Made by a program: the position numbers and the translations under genes | Shown: one piece after another, positions 52,708 through 62,133 of the stretch | Numbering within the stretch: position 1 is the stretch's first letter | How the letters are laid out: each line of letters opens with the position of its first letter | Notes under the pieces: generated by a model | Told to the model about the DNA's origin: nothing | Database searches by the model: none | Seen by the model: the letters and a program-made list of their open reading frames with translations, nothing else | Assembly (NCBI RefSeq): GCF_020783335.1 | Contig: NZ_CP086068.1 | Location: 1,054,001-1,118,000, forward strand | From: Mucilaginibacter daejeonensis | GTDB lineage: Bacteria > Bacteroidota > Bacteroidia > Sphingobacteriales > Sphingobacteriaceae | Direction: 5' to 3' | DNA length: 64,000 nt

Positions 52708-54366
52708 ATGCATCAATATCATAAAATAGGCTTACTGGCGGCAATGGCATTAACGGCTACGGTCACGGTGTTCGGCCAGCGTGCTGGTGCCGATGGCGCT
52801 AACCTGATCAAGGCCGATAGCTATTGCCGGTATGTAAAGGAGCTAGCCTCCGACGACCTTAAAGGCCGTATGCCATTTACCGACGGCGAAACGCGCACCA
52901 TCGCTTATCTTGAGAAGCAATTTAAGGACCTTGACCTGTTGCCCGGCAACAAAGGTAGCTATGTGCAGCAGGTGCCCATGGTGGCCATTACCTGCGATCC
53001 ACAGGAGCGAATGACCATTAATGCGCCTGATAATAGCTTTTCGTTAGATGGTTTCAAGGACTATGTGCTTTGGACCCGCCGTACCGATGCCAATATCGAT
53101 GTGCAGAACGAGGAACTCGTTTTCGCCGGCTTTGGGATCACTGCACCCGAGTTCAAGCATGATGATTACGCCGGATTGGATGTCAAAGATAAGATCGTGG
53201 TGGTATTGGTGAACGACCCTGGATTTTATGATCCCAAACAGTTCAAAGGCAAGACCATGACCTATTATGGTCGGTGGACCTACAAATACGACGAAGCTGC
53301 GCGTCACGGCGCCAAGGGTTGCCTCATCATCCATGACACGGCCCCGGCCGCTTACGGCTTTGGTGTGGTGCAGAACAGTTGGAAGACCACCAAGCTATAT
53401 CTTGACAGCCGCGGTAAGGAAAGCTATAAATGCGCCTTTGAAGGCTGGCTGTCAATGCCCGGTGCCGAAAAGTTGTTACAGGCTACAGGTACCAATTATC
53501 AAACGCTTTTGAAGGCAGCTTTGAGACCGGGCTTCAAACCCATTCCTATGGGACTGCGGGCCTCTACCGGCTTAAAGGTGACGCCGGTCTACAAAACATC
53601 GAAGAACGTGGCGGCCATGATCAGGGGTGCCTGGCGGCCCGAAGAGTGTGTGATCTATTCGGCGCATTGGGACCATTTCGGCATATCTAAACCTAACGCC
53701 AAAGGTGACAGCATTTATAACGGCGCTGTTGATAATGCCAGCGGTACCGCCGCCCTGTTGGAGTTGGCCAAGGCATTTAAAGAAAGCAAAAGCCGCCCTG
53801 CCCGCAGCATACTGTTCCTGGCGGTCACTGCCGAGGAACAGGGTTTGTGGGGCTCGGCATATTATGCCGAGAAACCGATCTTTGCCAAAGAGAAGACCGT
53901 AGCCGATATCAATATGGATATGCTTTACCCCTATGGCAAGACCAAGGATATTGGTTTGGTAGGATACGGGCAATCAGAACTGGAAGACCTTTTACAGGAC
54001 GAAGCCGAATCGCAAGGACGATATGTAGCACCAGAAGCTGATCCATCCAAAGGAATGTACTTCCGGTCTGACCATTTCAATTTCGCTAAGATCGGTATAC
54101 CGGCATTGTATATTGAAAGTGGCATCGACCTGGTAGGCAAAGGGAAGGAGTCAGGCCGTAAACTGCACGAAGAATTTAACAGCAAGCGCTACCACACACC
54201 CGATGACCAGTATGATGCTGCCACCTGGGATGTGAGCGGTACTGTTCAGGACCTTCAATTACTCTATAAAGTGGGTTATCGGTTATCATCTACCACCAAC
54301 TTGTGGCCGCAATGGAAACCGAGGTCGGAGTTCAGAGCGGTACGCGAGAAGTATATGAAGCCGTAA
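52708..54366 (+). CDS. Secreted M28 family metallopeptidase with PA domain
   Basis: The 552-residue peptidase has a signal peptide (about 1-24), an N-terminal segment, a protease-associated insert (about 135-285) and an M28 catalytic domain. Zinc ligands and catalytic residues are visible: H320 (YSAHWDH), the bridging D342 (GAVDNASG), E376/E377 (VTAEEQG), Asp in DINMDML, and His in FRSDHFNF. M28 enzymes are di-zinc aminopeptidases or carboxypeptidases. It probably acts in the periplasm on peptides. A hairpin with T-run follows. Confidence 0.93.
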   Translation: MHQYHKIGLLAAMALTATVTVFGQRAGADGANLIKADSYCRYVKELASDDLKGRMPFTDGETRTIAYLEKQFKDLDLLPGNKGSYVQQVPMVAITCDPQERMTINAPDNSFSLDGFKDYVLWTRRTDANIDVQNEELVFAGFGITAPEFKHDDYAGLDVKDKIVVVLVNDPGFYDPKQFKGKTMTYYGRWTYKYDEAARHGAKGCLIIHDTAPAAYGFGVVQNSWKTTKLYLDSRGKESYKCAFEGWLSMPGAEKLLQATGTNYQTLLKAALRPGFKPIPMGLRASTGLKVTPVYKTSKNVAAMIRGAWRPEECVIYSAHWDHFGISKPNAKGDSIYNGAVDNASGTAALLELAKAFKESKSRPARSILFLAVTAEEQGLWGSAYYAEKPIFAKEKTVADINMDMLYPYGKTKDIGLVGYGQSELEDLLQDEAESQGRYVAPEADPSKGMYFRSDHFNFAKIGIPALYIESGIDLVGKGKESGRKLHEEFNSKRYHTPDDQYDAATWDVSGTVQDLQLLYKVGYRLSSTTNLWPQWKPRSEFRAVREKYMKP

Positions 54367-54514
54367 TAGCTGCTGGCCGGGACATTGTTCCGGCCTTTTT
54401 TTGTTTATCGCTCACACATGACCGCAGGTAAAAAAATATTCCCACCCATATCAACCCCTTGATCAGGAAGAACAGAAAGCCGGCAACGCCTATTCGTTTA
54501 AGCCATTTGATCAT
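54332..54514 (-). CDS. Small single-pass membrane protein, 60 aa
   Basis: From the ATG at 54514 the minus strand reads MIKWLKRIGVAGFLFFLIKG then LIWVGIFFYLRSC and a polar tail. The compact K/R-rich start followed by a helix with KG near its middle resembles very short Bacteroidota membrane proteins of about 40 residues. The last 25 residues run through the M28 terminator and overlap the M28 gene by 35 bp on the other strand, so the true end may have been lost or extended. Function unknown. Confidence 0.5.
   Translation of the reverse strand: MIKWLKRIGVAGFLFFLIKGLIWVGIFFYLRSCVSDKQKKAGTMSRPAAITASYTSRVPL
54375..54401 (+). terminator. M28 peptidase terminator
   Basis: GGCCGGGACA / TGTTCCGGCC (one G-T pair) followed by seven T, 8 bp after the stop. 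Confidence 0.8.
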
Positions 54515-54676
54515 GCATGGCAAAAGTAATCTTTTACCGTAACCAATTTACAGGTTTAATTAAAGTAAGCTGGTCAATGATATATCATGGCAATATCATT
54601 GTATGGTTTTGGCCAAACTGCAACGATTGTAGCCTGTTACTCGCATAAGGTCGAACTACCTGCATTTATAATCAAT

Positions 54677-55747
54677 ATGGCGCGACTATTTTCACCACTT
54701 CAACTCAAAGATATTCAACTCAAGAACCGCATCACGGTATCGCCCATGTGCCAGTACAGCAGTGACGACGGTTTCGCTAACGACTGGCATTTGGCTCATT
54801 TAGGCTCGTTCGCTACCGGAGGCGCAGCATTGATCATTACCGAGGCTGCCGCGGTATCACCCGAAGGGCGCATCACTTACGCCGATCTGGGTATTTGGAA
54901 GGACGAACACATCGAAAAGCTGAAGCAGATCACCAGTTTCATTATCCAGCAAGGCGCTGTGCCGGGCATTCAATTGGCGCATGCTGGTCGTAAGGCCAGT
55001 CACGAAAAGCCCTGGCTGGGCGGCAAGCAGTTCCCTGCCGGGCACGAAAAAGGTTGGGCTACCGTAGCACCAAGTGCGTTGGCCTTTACCGATAGTGAGG
55101 AAGCACCGTTGGAGCTGGATCAGGCAGGTATCGATAAGGTGAAGGCCGATTTCAACGCTGGGGCTAAACGTGCTTTGGAGGCAGGCTTTCAGGTGGCCGA
55201 GATACATGCGGCGCATGGCTACCTGTTGCATCAGTTCTACTCCCCATTAAGCAACGAGCGCAAAGATGACTATGGCGGCTCGTTCGAGAACCGTATCCGT
55301 TTGACGATTGAGGTGGTTGAGGCCGTACAAGAAGTATGGCCGGCTGACCACCCGCTGTTCGTGCGCATCTCGGCCACCGATTGGACCGACGGCGGCTGGA
55401 CGATCGAAGATTCGGTTAAGCTTGCCGAAGTTTTAAAGCAAAAAGGTGTAGATTTGGTGGATACGTCCTCAGGCGGTAACGTGCCTAAGGCCGCTATCCC
55501 TAACACGCCAGGTTACCAGGTAGGGTTCGCAGCGCAGATCAAAAAGGAAACCGGTATCATGACCGGAGCGGTCGGGCTGATCACTAGCGCGGCACAGGCC
55601 AACGCGATCATTGAGCAGGAACAGGCCGATCTGGTATTAATGGCGCGAGAGATGCTGCGCGATCCGCATTTTGCTTTACGGGCAGCGCATGAGCTGGGGC
55701 AAAATATTTCGTGGCCGGCACAATATGAACGTGCTAAATGGCATTAA
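54677..55747 (+). CDS. NADH:flavin oxidoreductase, YqjM-like old yellow enzyme
   Basis: The 356-residue FMN enzyme reduces activated C=C bonds. MARLFSPLQLKDIQLKNRI, the YqjM-type SPMCQYSSDDGFANDWH (Cys in place of the usual Thr near FMN), QLAHAGRKAS, EIHAAHGYLLHQFYSPLSNER and DLVLMARE.LRDPHFAL mark the class. The ATG at 54677 gives the family start; the frame is open 30 codons upstream. The physiological substrate is unknown; stress or detoxification roles are known in relatives. OsmC follows 49 bp downstream and may be in the same unit. Confidence 0.93.
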   Translation: MARLFSPLQLKDIQLKNRITVSPMCQYSSDDGFANDWHLAHLGSFATGGAALIITEAAAVSPEGRITYADLGIWKDEHIEKLKQITSFIIQQGAVPGIQLAHAGRKASHEKPWLGGKQFPAGHEKGWATVAPSALAFTDSEEAPLELDQAGIDKVKADFNAGAKRALEAGFQVAEIHAAHGYLLHQFYSPLSNERKDDYGGSFENRIRLTIEVVEAVQEVWPADHPLFVRISATDWTDGGWTIEDSVKLAEVLKQKGVDLVDTSSGGNVPKAAIPNTPGYQVGFAAQIKKETGIMTGAVGLITSAAQANAIIEQEQADLVLMAREMLRDPHFALRAAHELGQNISWPAQYERAKWH

Positions 55748-55796
55748 TAGTAAAGAGCAAATTATTCAACCTCAAATATTGTAAAACTTAGAAATT

Positions 55797-56219
55797 ATGA
55801 AACGTACCGCAACCGCACACTGGAACGGAACATTAAAAGATGGTAACGGCGAACTGACCACGCAAAGCACCACCCTTAACAAGACACAATATTCATTCAA
55901 GACCCGTTTTGAGCAAGGTGTAGGCACTAACCCAGAGGAGTTATTGGCCGCTGCACATGCAGGCTGTTTTACCATGGCTGTAAGCGCAGCCCTTACCCAA
56001 CAAGGCTTCACTCCGGGTAACCTGGATACTGCCGCTATCCTTGACCTGGATATGGCTAACCTGGCCGTTACTGGTATTCACCTCGAGATCAAAGCAAGCA
56101 CTATCGATGGTGTGAGCGAAGAGGTGTTCAGGACCGTGGCCGAGGATGCCAAAAAGAACTGTATCATCTCTAAAGCACTGAGTGTGCCTTTCACTCTTAA
56201 CGTGATCTACGGAGCCTAA
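55797..56219 (+). CDS. OsmC-family peroxiredoxin
   Basis: This 140-residue protein has the OsmC core with the two reactive cysteines C57 (AAAHAGCFTMA) and C122 (AKKNCIISKAL). OsmC proteins reduce organic hydroperoxides. The neighbouring old yellow enzyme suggests an oxidative or electrophile stress unit. A terminator follows. Confidence 0.94.
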   Translation: MKRTATAHWNGTLKDGNGELTTQSTTLNKTQYSFKTRFEQGVGTNPEELLAAAHAGCFTMAVSAALTQQGFTPGNLDTAAILDLDMANLAVTGIHLEIKASTIDGVSEEVFRTVAEDAKKNCIISKALSVPFTLNVIYGA

Positions 56220-56253
56220 GCGTAAATTAAACCTTAGGTAAATTAATAACTCT

Positions 56254-56280
56254 AAGAGCAGACATTATCGGTCTGCTCTT
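56254..56280 (+). terminator. OsmC terminator
   Basis: Perfect 10-bp stem (AAGAGCAGAC / GTCTGCTCTT) with a 7-nt loop. Confidence 0.85.
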
Positions 56281-56313
56281 GTTGTTTTACAGGAGTTCCA
56301 TTTAAAAATATAT

Positions 56314-56895
56314 ATGCCGCGTTTACGTACATCGTTATCCTTTATATTTTTCCTGGTCATCATTGGCCTGCTCATAGGTGGATTTTTTTACATGAAGCAC
56401 GAGTTCAATACCGTGCGCACCGAGGTGAATGAGGATGTGATGGTAGAAAAGATCACCAGTATGGGTAAGCTTGAACTGGTGAAGTACAGTATGAAGGATG
56501 TATTGGAGAAGAAACAGATCCACCCCATATTGCCTGACGACCGTATTCTTTTCGTGGCGGTAGGCGAGGTGACCGCCTGCATCGATCTTACCCGTGTGCG
56601 TAAGCAGGACATTACTCGTACCGATAGTTTAGTGACCGTTACCCTTCCTCAGCCCGAGATCTGTTACGCCAAGTTGGATCACCAGCGATCCAAGGTGTAT
56701 GATGTAAGCGGGGTGCTGCTGCCCAGTACCACCAGGGCTATGGTAGAAGATGTTTACAAGATGGCCGAAAAGCGCCTGCTGGACAATGCCCGCCAACAAG
56801 ACATCACCGGTAAGGCGCGTGAAAATGCGCAGGTAATATTCAAACCATTATTGGAGGGTATCTCTGGTAAGAAGGTGGCTCTGCAATTCAAATAA
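56314..56895 (+). CDS. DUF4230 membrane-anchored protein
   Basis: The 193-residue protein has an N-terminal TM helix (about 8-27) and a DUF4230 domain (about 45-190) with ITSMGKLELVKYSMKDVLEKK, FVAVGEVTACIDLTRV and VTLPQPEICYAKLD. The domain is common in Bacteroidota and Firmicutes, of unknown function, and presumably faces the periplasm. It is convergent with the polytopic membrane protein gene 15 bp away. Confidence 0.88.
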   Translation: MPRLRTSLSFIFFLVIIGLLIGGFFYMKHEFNTVRTEVNEDVMVEKITSMGKLELVKYSMKDVLEKKQIHPILPDDRILFVAVGEVTACIDLTRVRKQDITRTDSLVTVTLPQPEICYAKLDHQRSKVYDVSGVLLPSTTRAMVEDVYKMAEKRLLDNARQQDITGKARENAQVIFKPLLEGISGKKVALQFK

Positions 56896-56910
56896 AATAT
56901 CGTTTATCGG

Positions 56911-58485
56911 CTACTTGGCCGTCCACAAAGTGTATTCGCCCGAGAGCTTTCGAGGTGTGAAATCCTTGTATCCTTTAAAGCTGTTCATGATAAAATTGGC
57001 GCGGCCATTGGTCGTATAATCGGCCGGTAGTAGGATGTGCAGGGGACCGGCATGGCCCTGGTACACATAATCGGCCGGGTCCATCTTTACATCAAGACCG
57101 ATCGGTTCGATAGTGATGAAGCGGTTATGTTGTATCTCTAAACCCAGATCGGCGCTTACAAAAACAAATATGGCATCGCGCTCGGTGTCGTCCATATGCA
57201 TAATGGTATCAAGCGTAGGCTGATCGGCAAATTGCTGTGTGATGCCGGTACGACCATGCACCCCTTCATTTTTGTTGTAATTGTATTCATTATGAATACG
57301 CTCGATACTTTTATAAGCGATAAAGATCCAAATCAGCCCGAATGCCACTCGAAAAGCAGGCTTGCTTTTGGCCACGAGGTAGAGTGTGCCGGGAATGATG
57401 AGTAGTCCGATGGTGCGGAAATGCCTTGCCTCATAGGAGATAGCCAGTTGTTTAAAGAAAGCATAGCTAAAGAACCCGACCATAATAAGGTAATAAACTA
57501 TTAAGGCAAGCTTATAAGGTTGATATGGCACGAACCGCAAAATGGCCCAGATCAGCGATAAGCTCAATGCTGCCAATGCGATCAGGATAAGTACCACGCC
57601 CGTATGGCTGAAGATCGCACCATCGGGTGAGTACACCAGGCCCTTGGTGAGGTCATCTATTGAGAAGCCCGCTAATAGGGGCGACGCTAACGGAAAGGTG
57701 AACGTTTCCCAGATAACACGCCAACCTAACTGGTGGTCGGCGGCAGGGTTATCGCCCTTGCTCAAATAGAACAGGTATATACCGGCAACGGACAGCAAGA
57801 ACGGGATACCGATGGCCACGCCGTTCTTGATCCAGGCGGCAATGTCTTTACGGGGAAGGGATATATTGATCCACAGGCATAACAGTCCGGCGGCGTAGAT
57901 CAGCATCATAGATGATTTGCTGAAGAACCCGGCCCAACCGGCCAGCAGTACGAACAGCATCATGCCCGCGCTTATTCGCTTGAACGAGAAACACCCATAA
58001 AGGAACCACCCTACAAACGCGAACATGAGTACCTCGCCGCCATTATAAAAGGCATAAGGAATGAAGTAGAACTGCTGACAGGCTATAAAGGCTACGCTTG
58101 CGGCAGAGAGGAGCGGGGTAAAACCCAGCCTTTTAAACAAGGCAAAAAAGCCGATCACGCCTATGAGTTCGCAGATCACGCTGGTAAGTACGGCAGCGTG
58201 CCCTGTATTCACATGTAAGATGGATCTAAAGAAGTAGGGCATCAGATACTGCCCAGGCGACCACCACGTAAGGAACTGGGCCGAATCTTTGGCGATATCC
58301 AACTGGTCGGGACCGATGAGGAGGTTGAACCCGCCACCCTTTTCCATGCTGTGCATTACCTGGAAGCCCCAACTTGGATCAGGGAATATGGCCGGTGGCG
58401 CTATATAGCTGAATATGCCGGTAATAACGGTGATCAGCAGGATCATACCGATAATAATGTTAGCCGGCGTGCGATCATTCATCAT
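56911..58485 (-). CDS. Polytopic membrane protein, GT-C glycosyltransferase-like
   Basis: From the ATG at 58485 the protein is 524 residues with about ten or more TM helices, the first at about 10-28 (IIIGMILLITVITGIFSYI). An early extracytoplasmic loop contains FPDPSWGFQVMHSMEKGGGFNLLIGPDQ in two parts, and the C-terminal ~120 residues are soluble. The layout fits GT-C type lipid-linked glycosyltransferases, but I see no diagnostic acidic motif, so the assignment is tentative. The frame is open 60 codons upstream of the chosen start without plausible sequence. Confidence 0.65.
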   Translation of the reverse strand: MMNDRTPANIIIGMILLITVITGIFSYIAPPAIFPDPSWGFQVMHSMEKGGGFNLLIGPDQLDIAKDSAQFLTWWSPGQYLMPYFFRSILHVNTGHAAVLTSVICELIGVIGFFALFKRLGFTPLLSAASVAFIACQQFYFIPYAFYNGGEVLMFAFVGWFLYGCFSFKRISAGMMLFVLLAGWAGFFSKSSMMLIYAAGLLCLWINISLPRKDIAAWIKNGVAIGIPFLLSVAGIYLFYLSKGDNPAADHQLGWRVIWETFTFPLASPLLAGFSIDDLTKGLVYSPDGAIFSHTGVVLILIALAALSLSLIWAILRFVPYQPYKLALIVYYLIMVGFFSYAFFKQLAISYEARHFRTIGLLIIPGTLYLVAKSKPAFRVAFGLIWIFIAYKSIERIHNEYNYNKNEGVHGRTGITQQFADQPTLDTIMHMDDTERDAIFVFVSADLGLEIQHNRFITIEPIGLDVKMDPADYVYQGHAGPLHILLPADYTTNGRANFIMNSFKGYKDFTPRKLSGEYTLWTAK

Positions 58486-58672
58486 ATGTGGCAAAAATAC
58501 ATATAAAGTTTTAGAGGCATGAGGAGTAACGCCCTTATCGGCTTTTTTGTGTTGGCATGGAGCGTTGATGGTAGCTCGAATCGATGCGATACGCAGCAGT
58601 AAAAGTCTACCGACATGCTTGTTGGAAACCATTAATTGGAAGGGCGGTCTTTCGGTTGCCCTCAAATTGCAT

Positions 58673-58680
58673 TACCTTTG
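58673..58680 (+). promoter_or_regulatory. -7 box of the DUF4271 gene
   Basis: TACCTTTG matches TAnnTTTG, 15 bp before the ATG at 58696. This argues against starts further upstream. Confidence 0.6.
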
Positions 58681-58695
58681 GGGCGGCTATTGATC

Positions 58696-59718
58696 ATGAT
58701 GGTACAGGTTCACCGATTTCTTTTTCGCGCCATTATCAAGGTGTTATTGTTACTCCCTTTGTTAGGTGCCGGAAGATCTGCGTTCGCCCAAACCGATACC
58801 GCAGATGCCGTTACCACAGCAGATACCGTTCCGGTAAGGCGTTATTATCAGCCACCATCGGCCGCGGCAACCCTGCTCGATTCGGTAGCCAATGCGCTGG
58901 CCAATCGCCAATATCTCATCGGCGATTCCTTGTCCAAGATCTACATTAATAAACCCGACCCCGAACGGCATAACCAGTTCGTGGATACCATGTTCAAGTA
59001 CAATTTGTACAAAGAGTATGGTTTTTATAAACAGCCTGGCCGTTTCAAGAGCATGTTGCGCGAGGGTAGTGTAAGGCGTACACGTGATCAGTGGGTCATG
59101 GTGATCATCGTATCGTTGCTGGTATATATGGGGCTGCTCAACCGGGCCTTGAGCCATGATATCAAGAACGTGGTGCAGTCGTTTTACAACACCCGAATCT
59201 TGTCGCAGGTTAGTAAGGAAGAGAACCTCCTTAACTCATGGACCTTTATTGGCCTGTTCGTGCTTTTTGGTTTCACGTTCGGGCTGTTCTTGTACCAGGT
59301 CACCAACTATTATGAGATGTTCTACAGCATTAGTGGGGTGCAGCTTTTCGGCTTCTTTTCACTGCTGGTATTCGGCCTTTTTGCGGTCAAATTACTGATC
59401 TTGCGCTTCCTTGGTTTCGTATTCAAAGTGGATCGCTTAGTGCGCGAATATATCTCGGTATTGTACCTTACTTATTTCAATATCACGTTCGTTTTTATAC
59501 CAGTGTCGCTTTGCTTTAGCTTATTGGCAGCCAGATATATACCTTTTATACTGATGCTGGCACTGATCACGGTAGTGGTCATATTTGTTTGGCAATATTT
59601 GCGTAGCAGTGTGAATATCATATCCAACTTTAAATTTCATAAATTCTATTTGTTTACGTATCTTTGTGCCCTCGAAATTTGCCCGATATTGATACTGGTA
59701 AAGGCGTTGAATAATTAA
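58696..59718 (+). CDS. DUF4271 membrane protein
   Basis: The 340-residue protein (from the ATG at 58696) has a signal peptide ending RSAFAQ (about 30), a periplasmic segment (32-130) and several TM helices in the C-terminal half, with the DUF4271 features QWVMVIIVSLLVYMGLLNR and FTFGLFLYQVTNYYEMF. The family is specific to Bacteroidota and of unknown function; it commonly precedes hemD, as here. Confidence 0.88.
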   Translation: MMVQVHRFLFRAIIKVLLLLPLLGAGRSAFAQTDTADAVTTADTVPVRRYYQPPSAAATLLDSVANALANRQYLIGDSLSKIYINKPDPERHNQFVDTMFKYNLYKEYGFYKQPGRFKSMLREGSVRRTRDQWVMVIIVSLLVYMGLLNRALSHDIKNVVQSFYNTRILSQVSKEENLLNSWTFIGLFVLFGFTFGLFLYQVTNYYEMFYSISGVQLFGFFSLLVFGLFAVKLLILRFLGFVFKVDRLVREYISVLYLTYFNITFVFIPVSLCFSLLAARYIPFILMLALITVVVIFVWQYLRSSVNIISNFKFHKFYLFTYLCALEICPILILVKALNN

Positions 59719-59747
59719 GGAACTTAGGTAGTTAAAAAAGGCTGACA

Positions 59748-60506
59748 TTGGAAGATAGAAAGAAAAAGGTCAAGAGTATATTGGTTACCTTGCCTAAACC
59801 TGAGAACGACAAGAACCCTTACGCCGAACTGGCTAAGAAGCTTAATCTGAAGATAGATTTCAGGTCGTTCATCCATGTGGAGGGTGTTCCGGCACGCGAG
59901 TTCCGCAAGGAGCGTATCAACCTGCCCGATTTTACCGCTGTTATTTTCACCAGCCGCAACTCGGCCGATCATTTCTTCCGCATTTGCGAAGAGATGCGTT
60001 ACGAGGTGCCTGTTGATCTTAAATACTTCTGCCTTTCTGAGACCATCGCGCTTTACCTTCAAAAATACATTCAGTACCGTAAACGCAAGATATTTTTTGG
60101 CAAGCAAACCGCTGCCGACCTTGCCGAGGTATTGAAAAAGCATTCTGGCGAGAAATTTCTTTACCCTTGCTCGGATGTAGCGGCCGAAGAGACCCAGCGT
60201 TTCCTGGCCGAGAACGGTTATGACTTCACCCCTGCGGTATTGTTCCGTACCGTATGCAGCGACCTGAGCGATCTGGCCGAGGTGTTCTATGATGTTATTG
60301 CGTTCTTTAGTCCGTCGAGCATCGTCTCGTTATATCAGAACTTTCCTGACTTTAAACAAAATAATACCCGTATAGCTGCCTTTGGTGCCACCACGCACAA
60401 GGCTGTTTTAGAGGCGGGCCTCATCCTTGATATCCCTGCGCCTACGCCTGGTGCGCCATCCATGACGATGGCCATTGAGCAGTATGTGAAACAGGCCAAC
60501 AAATAA
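59748..60506 (+). CDS. hemD: Uroporphyrinogen-III synthase
   Basis: The 252-residue enzyme closes hydroxymethylbilane to uroporphyrinogen III in haem synthesis. The HemD fold is seen as KSILVTLPKPENDKNPYAELAKKL, FTSRNSADHFFRI, and the C-terminal IAFFSPSSIVSLYQNF and IAAFGATTHKAVLEAG. It starts with TTG (MEDRKKKVK); the next Met is far inside, so TTG is likely. It is 29 bp after the DUF4271 gene. Other hem genes except hemW are not in the window. Confidence 0.93.
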   Translation: MEDRKKKVKSILVTLPKPENDKNPYAELAKKLNLKIDFRSFIHVEGVPAREFRKERINLPDFTAVIFTSRNSADHFFRICEEMRYEVPVDLKYFCLSETIALYLQKYIQYRKRKIFFGKQTAADLAEVLKKHSGEKFLYPCSDVAAEETQRFLAENGYDFTPAVLFRTVCSDLSDLAEVFYDVIAFFSPSSIVSLYQNFPDFKQNNTRIAAFGATTHKAVLEAGLILDIPAPTPGAPSMTMAIEQYVKQANK

Positions 60507-60752
60507 TACCCCTTATTTCATTTTTTTGATCCTTAGCGTAACCTTATTGCGCTTTTGAGCGTATAACGCCTTATACTTTGATAATCTACTGTTTATTAGT
60601 ACATTAGGCAGGGTTAAAGCGTTCTTGATAGGCTGAACTTATAGGCAATATAATGGTCTTATAGTTAATATTGTGTTGTATGCTAAATAGTTACAACTCA
60701 TCTATTATATTAGCACGCTTATAAACGAAAAAAACTGAGAAGGATCATATAA
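60507..60752. other. 246-bp intergenic region before gldK
   Basis: AT-rich spacer that must hold the promoter of the gld operon. A TATACTTTG string (60571-60579) resembles the -7 box with one extra base. An AGAAGGATC ribosome site precedes the gldK ATG. No repeat or gene is visible. Confidence 0.5.
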
Positions 60753-62060
60753 ATGAAGACACGGTACTTTCTTTTATTATTGTTGGTTGGGGGGATATTG
60801 AGCAGTTGTAACACAAGCGATAGAGGAGAGGTGCTTGGGGTTCGTGCCCGGTCTTTCAAAGCTGAGTTGCCCGCAGGTATGGTTTATGTACCGGGCGGAA
60901 CTTTCTTGATGGGACAGACCGATCAGGACGTTACTTTCGCGCAGATCGCGCAAACTAAGCAGGTAACGGTGTCGCCGTTCTTTATGGACCAGACCGAGAC
61001 CACCAATAGCCAGTATCATCAATTTGTGAACTGGGTGCGCGACTCGATCGCCATCAGCAATTATCTTAATGATGATAAGTATTACGTGAAGCCTAAAGAG
61101 GCTTCATCCAACGGTCGTAAGTTCATTAATTGGGAGTACGTGAAACGTAACCCGATCTGGAGAGGTGCATCTAAAAAAGGTCAGTCATCTAACCTGAGCA
61201 AACTGGATGGTATGTACTACCAGGGTGACGACCGAGTTTTTGACCGCAATGAGGTAGACGTGCGTATGTTGAAATACAACTATGCTACACTTGATCTGCG
61301 TGAGGCCTCTAACCAGCGTTTCGACAAGACCAAAAAACGTGCGGACTTCATCTTCCGTGATACGGTAGCCATTTATCCTGATACCCTGTCATGGCTTAAC
61401 GATTTCTCATATGCGGCTAACGAGCCAATGGTCGAAAGCTATTTCTCACACCCATCGTATTTAAATTATCCTGTGGTAGGCGTTACCTGGCGTCAGGCTA
61501 AAGCTTACGCTATATGGCGTTCACGTTATAACGATGCTTATAAAGATGCGCACAGCATGCCACACCGTGCTATGTACAGCCTGCCTACCGAGGCAGAATT
61601 TGAATATGCTTCGCGCGGTGGCCGTTTGGGTACCGATTATCCATGGGGTGGCCCTTACATCAAGAATGCAAAAGGCTGCTTAATGGCCAACTTCAAACCA
61701 GGCCGTGGCGATTATGCTGCCGATGGTGGCCCTCAAACGGTGAACGTGCGTTCATACTTCCCTAATGACTATGGTCTGTACAATATGGCCGGTAACGTAT
61801 CAGAGTGGACCATGTCGGCCTTTGATGAGGCAGCTACTACATTTGTACATGACATGAACCCTACGTTTAACTACAACGCAAAAGAGACCGACCCTCAGGT
61901 GATGAAACGCAAGGTGGTACGCGGCGGGTCATGGAAGGATATTGGCTACTTTTTACAGAACTCTACCCGCAGTTATGAGTACCAGGACACTGCCAAGTCA
62001 TATATAGGCTTCCGCTGTGTAACTCACTTTGTTGGCCGCGACTTTAGAGATAAGCGATAA
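60753..62060 (+). CDS. gldK: Type IX secretion lipoprotein GldK
   Basis: The 435-residue lipoprotein has a lipobox LSSC (Cys19) and a formylglycine-generating-enzyme-like (SUMF1) domain starting MVYVPGGTFLMGQTDQD and ending VVRGGSWKDIGYFLQNSTRSYEYQD..SYIGFRC. With GldN it forms the periplasmic ring under the T9SS outer-membrane channel. It lacks evidence of enzymatic activity in this context. gldL follows 73 bp downstream. Confidence 0.96.
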   Translation: MKTRYFLLLLLVGGILSSCNTSDRGEVLGVRARSFKAELPAGMVYVPGGTFLMGQTDQDVTFAQIAQTKQVTVSPFFMDQTETTNSQYHQFVNWVRDSIAISNYLNDDKYYVKPKEASSNGRKFINWEYVKRNPIWRGASKKGQSSNLSKLDGMYYQGDDRVFDRNEVDVRMLKYNYATLDLREASNQRFDKTKKRADFIFRDTVAIYPDTLSWLNDFSYAANEPMVESYFSHPSYLNYPVVGVTWRQAKAYAIWRSRYNDAYKDAHSMPHRAMYSLPTEAEFEYASRGGRLGTDYPWGGPYIKNAKGCLMANFKPGRGDYAADGGPQTVNVRSYFPNDYGLYNMAGNVSEWTMSAFDEAATTFVHDMNPTFNYNAKETDPQVMKRKVVRGGSWKDIGYFLQNSTRSYEYQDTAKSYIGFRCVTHFVGRDFRDKR

Positions 62061-62133
62061 TATCGCAAACAAATCATCAAACTCTCAATTAATATTACAT
62101 TCATCTAAACACTACTTAAAAAAATCATTAATT

